Positions 8,937-16,978 of a stretch of DNA of 64,000 bases are shown in pieces. This DNA is from PLA3 sp964592235 (lineage in GTDB: Bacteria > Planctomycetota > Phycisphaerae > UBA1845 > UTPLA1), in contig CAZQCF010000022.1 in NCBI GenBank assembly GCA_964592235.1, positions 3,635 through 67,634 of the forward strand, given 5' to 3'. Under the pieces are notes generated by a model, which saw only the letters and a list, made by a program, of their open reading frames with translations, was not told where the DNA came from and ran no database searches. Numbering within the stretch: position 1 is the stretch's first letter; the number at the start of each line of letters is the position of its first letter. The translations under genes and the position numbers were made by a program.

Positions 8937-10561
8937 TTCCGCTCCAGCGGCGCGAGGCGCTTCTTCGCGAGACGATAGCGGCGACCGCATTTGCGACAGG
9001 TGAGACGCGCGGAAGCCTTGGGCAGCGACTCGCCGCACTCACAGACCCAGCCGACCTGCTTCGCGGGCACGCCGGCAACCATGGCGTAGTCGGGCACATC
9101 CTTCGTCACGACCGCGCCGGCGGCAATGAACGCATGGCGGCCGATGGTGACCGGGCAGACGAGCGTTGCGTTGGCGCCGATGCTGGCGCCATGACGGACA
9201 AGCGTCTTCTGATAGAGATGCGCCGCGCGCTGGGGGTACTTGCTGCGCGGGCGGACGATGTTCGTGAAGACCATCGACGGGCCGCAGAAGACGTAGTCCT
9301 CCAGTTCCACGCCATCGTAGATGGAGACATTATTCTGAATCTTGCAGTGATCGCCGATGCGCACGTTCGGGCCGACGTTGACATTCTGCCCGATGCTGAC
9401 GCCGCGGCCGATGGTCGCGCCGGTTTGAACGTGCGAGAAGTGCCAGATCTTCGTCCCCGTGCCAAGCGTTGCGCCCTCGTCGATGATGCTGGAGGGATGC
9501 ACGAAGAATGCGGCATCCGCGGCGCTCGTCGCGGCGATCGTGCCGACTGCTCCGGGCGGGTGATGTTCCTTTCCCGGGGGACGCGCCGGCGCGGCCTCGA
9601 GGCACTTTGTCGCGCGTTCGAGGATGTCGAGCACCTCAACGGCCGACGCCCCGCCGGCGATTTCGATGGAACCGCCGTTCGCGTGGCGCGGGTCGATCCG
9701 TTCGAGGAAGTATTTCAATTCGCGCGTGAGCGGCATCTCGGCGGGATAGTCCAGCCGCTCGGCATCGGCATCGCGAATGCGGAGCTCGCCGGCGACCCGA
9801 TCGACGCCCTTGCGAAAGAAAAGCACCTCGCGCTCGGTCGCGTGGTCCTCAAACGTGAGCATGCCCTTGTCGCCGATCACCACCAGCCGCTGTTCTTTGA
9901 ACGGGTGCAGCCAACTGACAAAGATGTGGCCCACCACGTTGCCCGGCCAGACGAGCGTGGTCATCGTCGTGTCGTGGATTCCCGGAGTCACGAAGACGCC
10001 GCCGTGCGAATCAACCTGCAAGGGAGGTTTGCCAACGAGGTACTGAAACACCGAAATATCGTGCGGTGCGAAGCTCCAGAGGATGTTCTCCTCGGTGCGG
10101 ACCGTACCGAGATTCAGCCGGTGGCTGTAAAGGTATTGCAGTCGACCGATTGTGCCTGCCGAAATGACCTGTTTGATTCGCTCGATGGCGGGATGAAAGA
10201 GCAGGACGTGGCCCACCATGAGGCGGACGCCGGCCTGGTCGGCGAGGCGCACGAGTTCGCGGGCCTCGTCGGCGCGGAGGGTGAGCGGTTTCTCGACGAG
10301 CAGGTGCTTGCTTGCGGCGATGATCTGCCGGGCGAGGTCAAAGTGCGTCTCGGCGGGCGTGGCGACGATGAACGCGTCGAACGACCGCTCGAGCGCGGCG
10401 GCGAGGTTATTGAATATTTCAACGCCGGGCCATGCCTGCGCAGCGGCCAGTTGCGCGGCGGGCGACGGATCGACGATGCCGCCCAATGCGCCGAGTTCGC
10501 GAAGCGTGCGAATGTGATTTCGGCCCCATCGGCCCGCGCCGACAACGCATACACTGGGCAT
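8933..10561 (-). CDS. WbpB-WbpD fusion: UDP-GlcNAcA 3-dehydrogenase plus N-acetyltransferase
   Basis: Two-domain enzyme of about 542 residues. Residues 1 to ~325 are a Gfo/Idh/MocA oxidoreductase with Rossmann motif VVGAGRWGRNHIR and VEKPLTLRADEA, as in WbpB, which oxidises C3 of UDP-GlcNAcA. After a Pro/Ala-rich linker, residues ~360-510 are a left-handed beta-helix acetyltransferase with hexapeptide repeats (GTGTKIWHFSHVQTGATIG, IGDHCKIQNNVSIYDG), as in WbpD. A short zinc-ribbon-like tail follows (CECGESL, CRKCGRRY). The aminotransferase step (WbpE) between them is not encoded here. The ATG at 10561 has an upstream AGGA and lies inside a 38-bp repeat shared with the next gene. Confidence 0.9.
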   Translation of the reverse strand: MPSVCVVGAGRWGRNHIRTLRELGALGGIVDPSPAAQLAAAQAWPGVEIFNNLAAALERSFDAFIVATPAETHFDLARQIIAASKHLLVEKPLTLRADEARELVRLADQAGVRLMVGHVLLFHPAIERIKQVISAGTIGRLQYLYSHRLNLGTVRTEENILWSFAPHDISVFQYLVGKPPLQVDSHGGVFVTPGIHDTTMTTLVWPGNVVGHIFVSWLHPFKEQRLVVIGDKGMLTFEDHATEREVLFFRKGVDRVAGELRIRDADAERLDYPAEMPLTRELKYFLERIDPRHANGGSIEIAGGASAVEVLDILERATKCLEAAPARPPGKEHHPPGAVGTIAATSAADAAFFVHPSSIIDEGATLGTGTKIWHFSHVQTGATIGRGVSIGQNVNVGPNVRIGDHCKIQNNVSIYDGVELEDYVFCGPSMVFTNIVRPRSKYPQRAAHLYQKTLVRHGASIGANATLVCPVTIGRHAFIAAGAVVTKDVPDYAMVAGVPAKQVGWVCECGESLPKASARLTCRKCGRRYRLAKKRLAPLERK

Positions 10562-10582
10562 GGTGTATTCCTGTGACGACTG
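10545..10582. repeat. 38-bp direct repeat, copy A (start region of the WbpB-WbpD gene)
   Basis: These 38 bases are identical, base for base, to 11914-11951. On the minus strand they cover the ribosome-binding site, the ATG and the first codons (MPSVCV) of the fusion gene. The two copies bracket the alpha/beta-hydrolase gene, which ends 16 bases from this copy. Weaker similarity continues for about 35 bases upstream of both genes. Confidence 0.95.
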
Positions 10583-10597
10583 CCTTGTGTGCAAATC

Positions 10598-11929
10598 TTA
10601 TGGCAGCGCGGTTAGACGTCCAGCGCCTGATCTCGGCGTCCGGCCGAGGCTCTTATTTAAGAACCCGACGACGCGGCGCTGATACTCATCGTACTCGACG
10701 GCAAGGACATTGCTGTGGGGACCATGGCCCAGCCACTTCTCCCTGGGCGGATTCGCCAGGTCAAACAAAAGATCCATGTTGGACGGTCTAATGAGAAAAT
10801 CCTCATCGCCGTGGATAAACAGAATCGGGCGCGGCCCGATTTTCATAATGTCGTGCGACAAGTCCATTTCATAGATCGAGCGCCCCAAGTTGATTGAGAC
10901 GCCAACCAGGAGAAGATGCGTAAGCGGCCGACCAATCAGCGGAAGCCGCCCCGTGTGGTCCATGAGGAACTGACTGGCTGAGACGAAACAACTGTCCAGC
11001 ACGATCGCTTCGATTCGTGGATCACCCGCAGCCGCCCGCGCCAGCGCCATCGCGCCCATCGACGAACCCAGCGCCACGATGCGCCTGCACTTATCAGGCC
11101 GATCGCGCCGAAGCCAGTCCACCGCCGCCCGCACATCGCGATCTTCGTAAAGCCCAAACGAAGACGTGTGGCCATCGCTGTCGCCATGGCCGCGAAAATC
11201 GAAGATCAATCCGTTGAAGCCATCGCCGTAAAAAAGTGTGAGAAATCCGATGAAATTGGCTTTGTTCGCGCCGGCGCCGTGACAGATGATCACAGTGTCC
11301 GTCGCCCCGACATCACCAAGAAACCAGCCGGACAACTTCAACCCGTCCTCAGTTTCAAACGCAATCGGTTCAATATTCAGGCTTCTGTAATCGTCTAATT
11401 GCAACGGGTTTCCAATCTTAATGCGATGAACGAGACTTCCAATCAACAATGGCGCGAAGACGCAAGCCGTCGCGACGAGCCTCGCGGTCGGGATGAGGTA
11501 GATCGGCGCGACCGCAACACGCATGCCCCGCCGTCTGCGCCGTACCAGCCGCAGACGATACCCTTCTCCCAATCGTCCGATCGAACGCGACCAGACGGCC
11601 CAGGAAAGACGCCACGCGATGATGAAATAGACAGCCCAAAAAACTTCGATGGGAATCACGCGGCCGCCCACAAACCACGCTGCAATCAGCTCGGCCATGA
11701 ATACGGCAAGCGATACGACAACCAGGTAGATGATGATAGGCCATTTCCGAAAGCAGCGAACGCGCGGCCAGCGCAGCCAAAGCACCGCTCCCATGGCAAA
11801 CGGCATGACGAGCAACACCGCTTCGCCGGGATGGGAAGTCCTTTGGCTGAGAATCAGCGCGAAAGCAGTCGCAATCAGCAGGACGGCCAGAATCCTCCGG
11901 CACGATCCGGCGACGCATACACTGGGCAT
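10598..11929 (-). CDS. Membrane-anchored alpha/beta hydrolase
   Basis: Protein of 443 residues. Residues ~10-190 hold several hydrophobic segments (RRILAVLLIATAFALIL, VLLVMPFAMGAVLWL, WPIIIYLVVVSLAVF, LVATACVFAPLLIGSLV), so it is likely anchored in the inner membrane. The C-terminal half is an alpha/beta-hydrolase fold with oxyanion region HGAGANKANFIGF, nucleophile elbow GSSMGAMAL (Ser), HGDEDFLI (Asp) and HGPHSNVL (His). Such proteins are esterases, lipases or peptidases. The first six residues, MPSVCV, come from the 38-bp repeat shared with the downstream fusion gene, so the native start may have been replaced. The substrate is unknown. Confidence 0.85.
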   Translation of the reverse strand: MPSVCVAGSCRRILAVLLIATAFALILSQRTSHPGEAVLLVMPFAMGAVLWLRWPRVRCFRKWPIIIYLVVVSLAVFMAELIAAWFVGGRVIPIEVFWAVYFIIAWRLSWAVWSRSIGRLGEGYRLRLVRRRRRGMRVAVAPIYLIPTARLVATACVFAPLLIGSLVHRIKIGNPLQLDDYRSLNIEPIAFETEDGLKLSGWFLGDVGATDTVIICHGAGANKANFIGFLTLFYGDGFNGLIFDFRGHGDSDGHTSSFGLYEDRDVRAAVDWLRRDRPDKCRRIVALGSSMGAMALARAAAGDPRIEAIVLDSCFVSASQFLMDHTGRLPLIGRPLTHLLLVGVSINLGRSIYEMDLSHDIMKIGPRPILFIHGDEDFLIRPSNMDLLFDLANPPREKWLGHGPHSNVLAVEYDEYQRRVVGFLNKSLGRTPRSGAGRLTALP

Positions 11930-11951
11930 GGTGTATTCCTGTGACGACTGT
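11914..11951. repeat. 38-bp direct repeat, copy B (start region of the hydrolase gene)
   Basis: Perfect copy of 10545-10582. It supplies the AGGA ribosome-binding site, the ATG and the first codons of the hydrolase gene. Because the two proteins are unrelated after residue 6, the shared DNA cannot reflect common ancestry of the genes; it indicates insertion, recombination or gene conversion at this site. Confidence 0.95.
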
Positions 11952-12011
11952 TCCGCCGGGCGAATCTACGGTTACCGCGCGTAAGCGTCAAAAGTGGTTG
12001 CCGCTTCGGAG

Positions 12012-12030
12012 CCGGCTCGTGACGAGCCGG
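12012..12030. repeat. Perfect 8-bp stem hairpin in intergenic region
   Basis: The arms ccggctcg and cgagccgg pair perfectly around a 3-base loop (tga). There is no T-tract on either side, so it reads more as a short palindromic repeat than an intrinsic terminator. It is the first of several palindromes in the 390-base gap 11952-12340. Confidence 0.7.
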
Positions 12031-12104
12031 TGATCGTGAACCGGTACGCCAGTGATCCTAAGTAAAACCGCAGAAAGTTTTGCAGGATGCACAAAAATCA
12101 AGAG

Positions 12105-12135
12105 GTGTGGGACTGGCTAAGAGCCGGTCCGACAC
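12105..12135. repeat. REP-like palindrome, imperfect 14-bp stem
   Basis: The arm gtgtgggactggct (12105-12118) pairs with agccggtccgacac (12122-12135) across a 3-base loop, with two imperfect positions. A related weaker palindrome (caggctattagccggtg) follows directly. This looks like a dispersed repetitive extragenic palindrome. Confidence 0.65.
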
Positions 12136-12183
12136 AGGCTATTAGCCGGTGCCACACAAAGAAAGGTTTGTTCGGTTCCACTT

Positions 12184-12301
12184 AGCCCCGAGCGCCAGCG
12201 AGTGGGCTCCTTGCGTACGAAATGGGGCGAAAAATCTGAACTCATGGCGAGGGCTCCCACATGAGAATGCATCGGGTGCCCGCTCGCTGGCGCTCGGGGC
12301 T
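12184..12301. repeat. 24-bp inverted repeat pair (one mismatch) around a 70-bp core
   Basis: The left arm 12184-12207 and right arm 12278-12301 are reverse complements with one mismatch. The arms contain the core cgagcgccagcgag and its complement. The pair ends 39 bases before the hddC start. The structure resembles a small non-autonomous palindromic element or two oppositely oriented REP units. No transposase is nearby. Confidence 0.8.
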
Positions 12302-12340
12302 TGGATTGCATTCAAGCGGCGATGCGCGGACGATTGCGGC

Positions 12341-13105
12341 ATGGAAGCGATCATTCTCGCGGGCGGGATCGGCAGCCGACTGCAATCGGTCGTGGCGAAT
12401 GTCCCCAAGCCGATGGCGGAAGTTGCCGGTCGGCCGTTTCTGGAATATCAGCTCGATTACCTCGCGTATCACGGTGTGCGACGTGTCGTGCTGGCGGTGA
12501 GTCACCTGCATGAGAAGATCAGCGGGCACTTCGGCTCGACGTATGGGGGAATGGAACTGGCGTACAGCATCGAACGCGAGCGTCTGGGCACCGGCGGCGG
12601 CGTGAAGCTGGCGATGGCGCAGGTCGGCGGCGACGATTTCCTCGTGCTCAACGGCGATTCGTTTTTTGATGCGCCGTTGGCGCAGTTAATGCAGCGGCAC
12701 CGCGAACATGAGGCCTCGAGCCTGCGCCCATCCGGCTCCGCGGCGGATCGCGCGCAGGCCGCCCCCCACGACATGACCATCGCCTTGAAGCGCGTTCCGG
12801 ATTGCAGCCGGTTCGGCAGCGTTGAGACGGATTCGAGCGGCCGGCTCGTCGGCTGGCGCGAGAAGGGAATCACCGGTCCCGGCGCGATCAATGCCGGGGT
12901 GTACGTCGTGCGCCGGGCGTTCATGGAGAGCCTGCCGCACGCAAGCGCGTTCAGCCTCGAGCGCGACGTGATGGAGCGGGAGTTCGAATCGCGGCGGTTT
13001 GTTGCGGTTGAGAGCGACGGCTATTTCATCGACATCGGCGTGCCGGAGGAGTACGCCCGGGCGCAGACGGAGCTGCCTCGCGTCGCGGCAAAATACCGGC
13101 GGTAG
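12341..13105 (+). CDS. hddC: D-glycero-alpha-D-manno-heptose 1-phosphate guanylyltransferase
   Basis: Nucleotidyltransferase of about 254 residues that would couple GTP to heptose 1-phosphate, giving GDP-D-glycero-alpha-D-manno-heptose. The N-terminus MEAIILAGGIGSRLQSVV with VPKPMAEVAGRPFLEYQLDYL is the signature of HddC-like enzymes. FLVLNGDSFFD supplies the metal-binding Asp and GYFIDIGVPEEYARA is the conserved C-terminal motif. The ATG at 12341 fits the family start; longer in-frame extensions run through the palindromic repeats and are unlikely. gmhA, gmhB and hddA, the rest of the pathway, are in the same window, which supports this substrate over other sugar phosphates. Confidence 0.87.
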   Translation: MEAIILAGGIGSRLQSVVANVPKPMAEVAGRPFLEYQLDYLAYHGVRRVVLAVSHLHEKISGHFGSTYGGMELAYSIERERLGTGGGVKLAMAQVGGDDFLVLNGDSFFDAPLAQLMQRHREHEASSLRPSGSAADRAQAAPHDMTIALKRVPDCSRFGSVETDSSGRLVGWREKGITGPGAINAGVYVVRRAFMESLPHASAFSLERDVMEREFESRRFVAVESDGYFIDIGVPEEYARAQTELPRVAAKYRR

Positions 13106-13189
13106 TTGAAAAGCAGTAGAGAAAGCCGTTACATATCGCCCCGGAGTGATGGAGCCGGGGGCGATGCGGTCCAAGTCGAGGCGTGGTGA

Positions 13190-14014
13190 ATGCGTTACGC
13201 GGCCGAGTTCGGAAAGTTCCTGTCTGACACGTGGCGCAGCCGTTGGCTGCTCTACGAACTGACCAAGAACGACTTCCGCGGGCGATACCTGGGCAGCGCG
13301 CTGGGCATCGTCTGGGCGCTGGTGCAGCCGATCGTGACGCTGCTCATCATGTGGTTCGTATTCGCGGTGATCTTTCCATCGTCAACGCAAACCAATGGTC
13401 GGCCGTTCGTGCTGTGGCTCATGGCGGGAATGATCCCGTGGTATTTCATCAGCGAGAGCCTTTCGGGCGGGACGAACTCCGTCGTGGAGAAGAGCTTTCT
13501 CGTCAGCAAGGTCGCCTTTCGCGTCAGCATCCTGCCGATTGTCAAAATATCATCGGCGATGGTCATTCACCTGTTCTTCTTCGCGATCATGATCGTGGTT
13601 CTGATCGCCTATGGCCACCCGCCGGATCGCTACTATCTTCAGATACCCTACTTCTGGTTCGCCACAGTCATTTTTCTGCTCGGTGTGTCGTGGATCACGG
13701 CCGCCATGACGGTCTTCTTCCGTGATGTGGCTTACGCCGTCAGCGTCATGCTCCAGTTTCTGTTCTGGCTGACGCCGATCTTCTGGTCGCCCGAATTAAT
13801 CGTTGAGCGCGGGCACCCGCGAATCGGCTTGCTGCTCAAGCTCAACCCCCTGCATTACCTCGTCGAGGGCTTTCGCGGCTGCGTCATTTACGAACGCTGG
13901 TTCTGGGAGCCGTACAAGAGCATGATCTACTTCTGGATTGTCACGGCCTTGCTCTTCTTCGGCGGCGCGGTCATCTTCCGTCGGCTGCGGCCGCACTTTG
14001 GTGATTTGCTGTAA
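13190..14014 (+). CDS. wzm: ABC-2 type polysaccharide exporter permease (Wzm-like)
   Basis: Inner-membrane permease of 274 residues with six hydrophobic segments. The N-terminal WLLYELTKNDFRGRYLGSALGIVWALVQPI is typical of the Wzm/KpsM/TagG family, and the C-terminal LLLKLNPLHYLVEGFRGCVIY is also conserved. With the ATPase encoded at 14742 it would export a lipid-linked polysaccharide across the inner membrane. The gene starts 84 bases after hddC and is followed directly by the methyltransferase and Wzt genes. Confidence 0.92.
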   Translation: MRYAAEFGKFLSDTWRSRWLLYELTKNDFRGRYLGSALGIVWALVQPIVTLLIMWFVFAVIFPSSTQTNGRPFVLWLMAGMIPWYFISESLSGGTNSVVEKSFLVSKVAFRVSILPIVKISSAMVIHLFFFAIMIVVLIAYGHPPDRYYLQIPYFWFATVIFLLGVSWITAAMTVFFRDVAYAVSVMLQFLFWLTPIFWSPELIVERGHPRIGLLLKLNPLHYLVEGFRGCVIYERWFWEPYKSMIYFWIVTALLFFGGAVIFRRLRPHFGDLL

Positions 14015-14026
14015 TTGAGGATCGGC

Positions 14027-14734
14027 ATGTTCGTTTACGCGCGCGTTTCGGAAATCGACCAGTGGATTCTCTCCGGCGTCTGGAAGGCCGGGTGGGAGGA
14101 TCAGTACGGCTGGGAGTATCCGTGGACGTACCAGAAGGTGCTGGAATACGCGACGCCGGGCGCGCGCGTGCTGGATGTCGGCGCGGGCACAGGCCAGATG
14201 GCGCAGAAGATCTTCGACGACGGACCGAACCTTGAAGTGCATATGATCGACACGAAAGAGGCGTTCGAAACGTCCGGCGCGTTCAAGCCGCAGCTCGTCT
14301 ACCACGAGGGCCTGGTCGGCATCGGGCATACGATCACGCCGCGCTACTTCGACATCATCTACAGCGTCTCGGTGCTGGAGCACATTTACGAGGCCGGCGG
14401 CGAAGCGGGGATGATGAGCGCCCTAGAAGACATGAAGAACCTGCTGCGTCCCGGCGGTGTGATGATTCACACGATGGACCTCGTGCTGGACCCGGAGGTT
14501 TATCGCCGCTGGATGGGTTTCTCGATTGAGCGGTTCATCACCGCGATCGGCATGGAGATTCTGCCGAAGTACCTCGGCCCCGCGCCGACGCGCGAGGCGA
14601 TGCTGCTGGACCCGGATTTGTATTTCGTCAGCCCGGAGCGCGCGCACGCGATGCGCTGGTGCGGTCGAAACGTTGGGCTGGGTTACTTCCGCCTGACGGG
14701 GATCGGGTTCATCCTGCGAAAACCGGAGGCGTAG
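14027..14734 (+). CDS. Class I SAM-dependent methyltransferase
   Basis: Protein of about 235 residues. Motif I is VLDVGAGTGQMAQKIFDDG, and FDIIYSVSVLEHIYEAGG and LRPGGVMIHTMDLVLD are the later Rossmann motifs. The ATG at 14027 has GAGG six bases upstream; the gene starts 12 bases after wzm and ends 7 bases before wzt. In ABC-dependent O-antigen systems a methyltransferase often caps the chain end that is then recognised by the Wzt C-terminal domain. This gene is placed for such a role, but the acceptor is inference. Confidence 0.85.
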   Translation: MFVYARVSEIDQWILSGVWKAGWEDQYGWEYPWTYQKVLEYATPGARVLDVGAGTGQMAQKIFDDGPNLEVHMIDTKEAFETSGAFKPQLVYHEGLVGIGHTITPRYFDIIYSVSVLEHIYEAGGEAGMMSALEDMKNLLRPGGVMIHTMDLVLDPEVYRRWMGFSIERFITAIGMEILPKYLGPAPTREAMLLDPDLYFVSPERAHAMRWCGRNVGLGYFRLTGIGFILRKPEA

Positions 14735-14741
14735 CGACGCG

Positions 14742-16229
14742 ATGACCGCTGCCATGCCCGCCACCGACGCAACCGCGCCGCCGCCCCCCACCGACGCCCC
14801 CCCGGTAATCGCCGTCAACGAATTGACAAAAGTCTATAAACTCTACGACAAGCCGACCGATCGCGTGCGCGAGGCCTTGAGCTTCATTCGCCGGAGCTAT
14901 CACACGGCATTCAAGGCTGTCGATGGCGTGTCGTTCGATGTGCGCAAGGGCGAAGTGGTGGCCATTTTCGGGCACAACGGCAGCGGCAAGAGCACGCTGC
15001 TCAAGCTCATCTCCGGCGTGCTGACGCCGACCAGCGGAACGCTCCAAGTACGCGGGCGCGTTTCTGCCCTGCTCGAACTGGGCGCGGGCTTCAATCCCGA
15101 ATTGACCGGGCTGCAGAACGTTTATCTCTACGGCTCGATGATCGGCTACGCCCGCCCGCAGATGGAAGAGCGCCTGGAACAGATTCTCTCGTTCGCGGAC
15201 ATCGGCGACTTCATCAACCGCCCCGTCAAGCTCTACTCCAGCGGCATGTTCTGCCGCCTCGCGTTCTCCACGTATATCCACGTCGATCCCGACGTGCTGC
15301 TCGTGGACGAGGTGCTGGCTGTCGGCGACATTCGCTTCCAGCTCAAGTGCCGAGACAAGCTGATGCAGCTCCGCGAGCGCGGCACGACCATCCTCTACGT
15401 CTCGCATTCCAATCCCGGATTCGGCGACTGGGCGATCATCATGGATCGCGGGCGCATCGTCGAACGCGGCCCACTGGCGAATGTCTGGGCGACGTACCAC
15501 CGCCTGATGACCGACCGCGACAACGCCGCTGTGAACGCCGGCCGATCAAGCAGCGCGGAGGCGTTCGCTTCCGGTGCGACCAACATGAAGTCGGCCACCG
15601 TACGCACGGACATCGTGACGTCCGAGGGTTTCCTGCGCGATGCCGAAGAGGCCAAGCGCGCTATCACGTTCAACGAGTCGAAAGCGTTTCTCGACCGCGT
15701 GGAGGGCGTTCGCTTCGGCTCGGGCGAAGCGCGTTTCGTGAACAGCGAACTGCTGGACGACAACGACCAGCGCGTCACGACCGGCTCGTGGGGCCAGCGA
15801 CTGCGCTATCGGCTGCACCTCCGCATCGACAAAGACGTGCCGTTCCTGTCGGCCGGGTTCATGATTCGCAACGCGCTGGGGCATCACCTGCTCGGGGATG
15901 AGACCTGGTCGCAGCGCGTGCCGCTGGTTGATCTGCACGCGGGCGATCGCGTCGTGCTCGAGTTCGCGTTTCATCTGAACCTGGCGGCGGGTGAATACAC
16001 GATCACGCCGGGATCGAGCTATCGCAACGTGGAGATGCCGGGCGAGGTGGCGTACTACGACTGGATCGACCACTGCGACACGATCGCGGTGACGCGGCAT
16101 GGCCGGCCGTTCCACGCGTGGTATTATGTACCGACGCAGATCACCGGGCGGATCGACCGCGCGAGCGGCATCGCCCCGGAAAATGTGCAGGCGTCGGTTG
16201 AAAAGTTCGTGGGGATGTCGAAGTATTAG
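14742..16229 (+). CDS. wzt: ABC polysaccharide exporter ATPase with C-terminal glycan-binding domain (Wzt-like)
   Basis: Protein of 495 residues. The nucleotide-binding domain has Walker A GHNGSGKSTLL near residue 77, the signature LYSSGMFCRLAFS, Walker B DVLLVDEVLAVGD and a switch His in YVSHS. Residues from about 325 to 470 form an added beta-rich domain (ARFVNSELLDDNDQRVTTGS, SAGFMIRNALGHHLLG) like the Wzt C-terminal domain, which in characterised systems binds the modified end of the O-polysaccharide and gates export. An N-terminal Pro/Ala-rich extension of about 20 residues precedes the ATPase. It works with the permease at 13190. Confidence 0.93.
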   Translation: MTAAMPATDATAPPPPTDAPPVIAVNELTKVYKLYDKPTDRVREALSFIRRSYHTAFKAVDGVSFDVRKGEVVAIFGHNGSGKSTLLKLISGVLTPTSGTLQVRGRVSALLELGAGFNPELTGLQNVYLYGSMIGYARPQMEERLEQILSFADIGDFINRPVKLYSSGMFCRLAFSTYIHVDPDVLLVDEVLAVGDIRFQLKCRDKLMQLRERGTTILYVSHSNPGFGDWAIIMDRGRIVERGPLANVWATYHRLMTDRDNAAVNAGRSSSAEAFASGATNMKSATVRTDIVTSEGFLRDAEEAKRAITFNESKAFLDRVEGVRFGSGEARFVNSELLDDNDQRVTTGSWGQRLRYRLHLRIDKDVPFLSAGFMIRNALGHHLLGDETWSQRVPLVDLHAGDRVVLEFAFHLNLAAGEYTITPGSSYRNVEMPGEVAYYDWIDHCDTIAVTRHGRPFHAWYYVPTQITGRIDRASGIAPENVQASVEKFVGMSKY

Positions 16230-16400
16230 GGAGAATTGTGCATAGCGAAGTGCAAATGACGAAAACAAGACACCTACTTATTGAGCACGCGGGGTGGTCG
16301 GTGAGCGACGGTGCCTTCGGGTCCAGCGAAAGTGCATCCTTCCTGCCCTGACGGAGCTTTCGCTATTGACTATTCGCAATGTGCTATTTGGCTTAACAAA

Positions 16401-16976
16401 ATGGAAGACTTGATTTCAAAACTAATCGCCGAACATCGCGCCGCCCTGGACCGCATGGACGCCGCACGGCGAGGCGAATTGCGCGAAGCGGCAACGCTGC
16501 TCATCGACTGCTTCAAGGCCGGCGGCGCGGTCTACGTCTGCGGCAACGGCGGTTCGGCGGCCGACGCCCAGCACATCGCCGGCGAACTCACAGGCCGCTA
16601 TCTCCGCGAGCGAAAAGCGCTCAACTGCATCGCCCTCTCGGTCAACACGAGCAACCTCACCGCCATCGGCAACGATTACGATTTCGAGCGCGTCTTTGCC
16701 CGACAGGTCGAGGCGCACGGCCGCAAAGGCGACGTGCTCTGGGCGATCAGCACAAGCGGCAAGAGCGCCAACGTGCTCCGCGCGATCGAGGCAGCGAAGA
16801 AGCTCGGCATGAAAGTGTTGGGCTTCGCCGGAGCAACCGGCGGGCCGATGGCGGCGCTGTGCGATGTGTGCTACCGCGCGCCGTGCGAGACGACGTACGG
16901 CATTCAGCAGTTGCATGAACTGGGCTATCACATCGTGTGCGATCTGGTGGAGCGCGTCATGGCGGACGGAAAATAA
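16401..16976 (+). CDS. gmhA: Sedoheptulose 7-phosphate isomerase
   Basis: SIS-domain enzyme of about 191 residues that converts sedoheptulose 7-phosphate to D-glycero-D-manno-heptose 7-phosphate, the first committed heptose step. CGNGGSAADAQHIAGELTGRYL is the family signature; AISTSGKSANVLRAIEAA and the C-terminal EQ/HE-type region (YGIQQLHELGYHIVCDLVE) supply phosphate and catalytic residues. The ATG at 16401 (MEDLISKL) is chosen because it fits family length; an upstream in-frame start would add 30 unlike residues. gmhB follows after 2 bases. Confidence 0.93.
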   Translation: MEDLISKLIAEHRAALDRMDAARRGELREAATLLIDCFKAGGAVYVCGNGGSAADAQHIAGELTGRYLRERKALNCIALSVNTSNLTAIGNDYDFERVFARQVEAHGRKGDVLWAISTSGKSANVLRAIEAAKKLGMKVLGFAGATGGPMAALCDVCYRAPCETTYGIQQLHELGYHIVCDLVERVMADGK

Positions 16977-16978
16977 CC

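Noticed and set aside
10545..11951. Classical insertion sequence flanked by target-site duplication
   Set aside because: There is no transposase and no terminal inverted repeats; 38 bp is longer than usual target duplications. A direct repeat from recombination is still possible and is reported as a finding.
12149..12340. N-terminal extension of hddC through the palindromic repeats
   Set aside because: Family proteins start at MEAIILAGG; the extension encodes palindrome-derived residues and has no ribosome-binding site.
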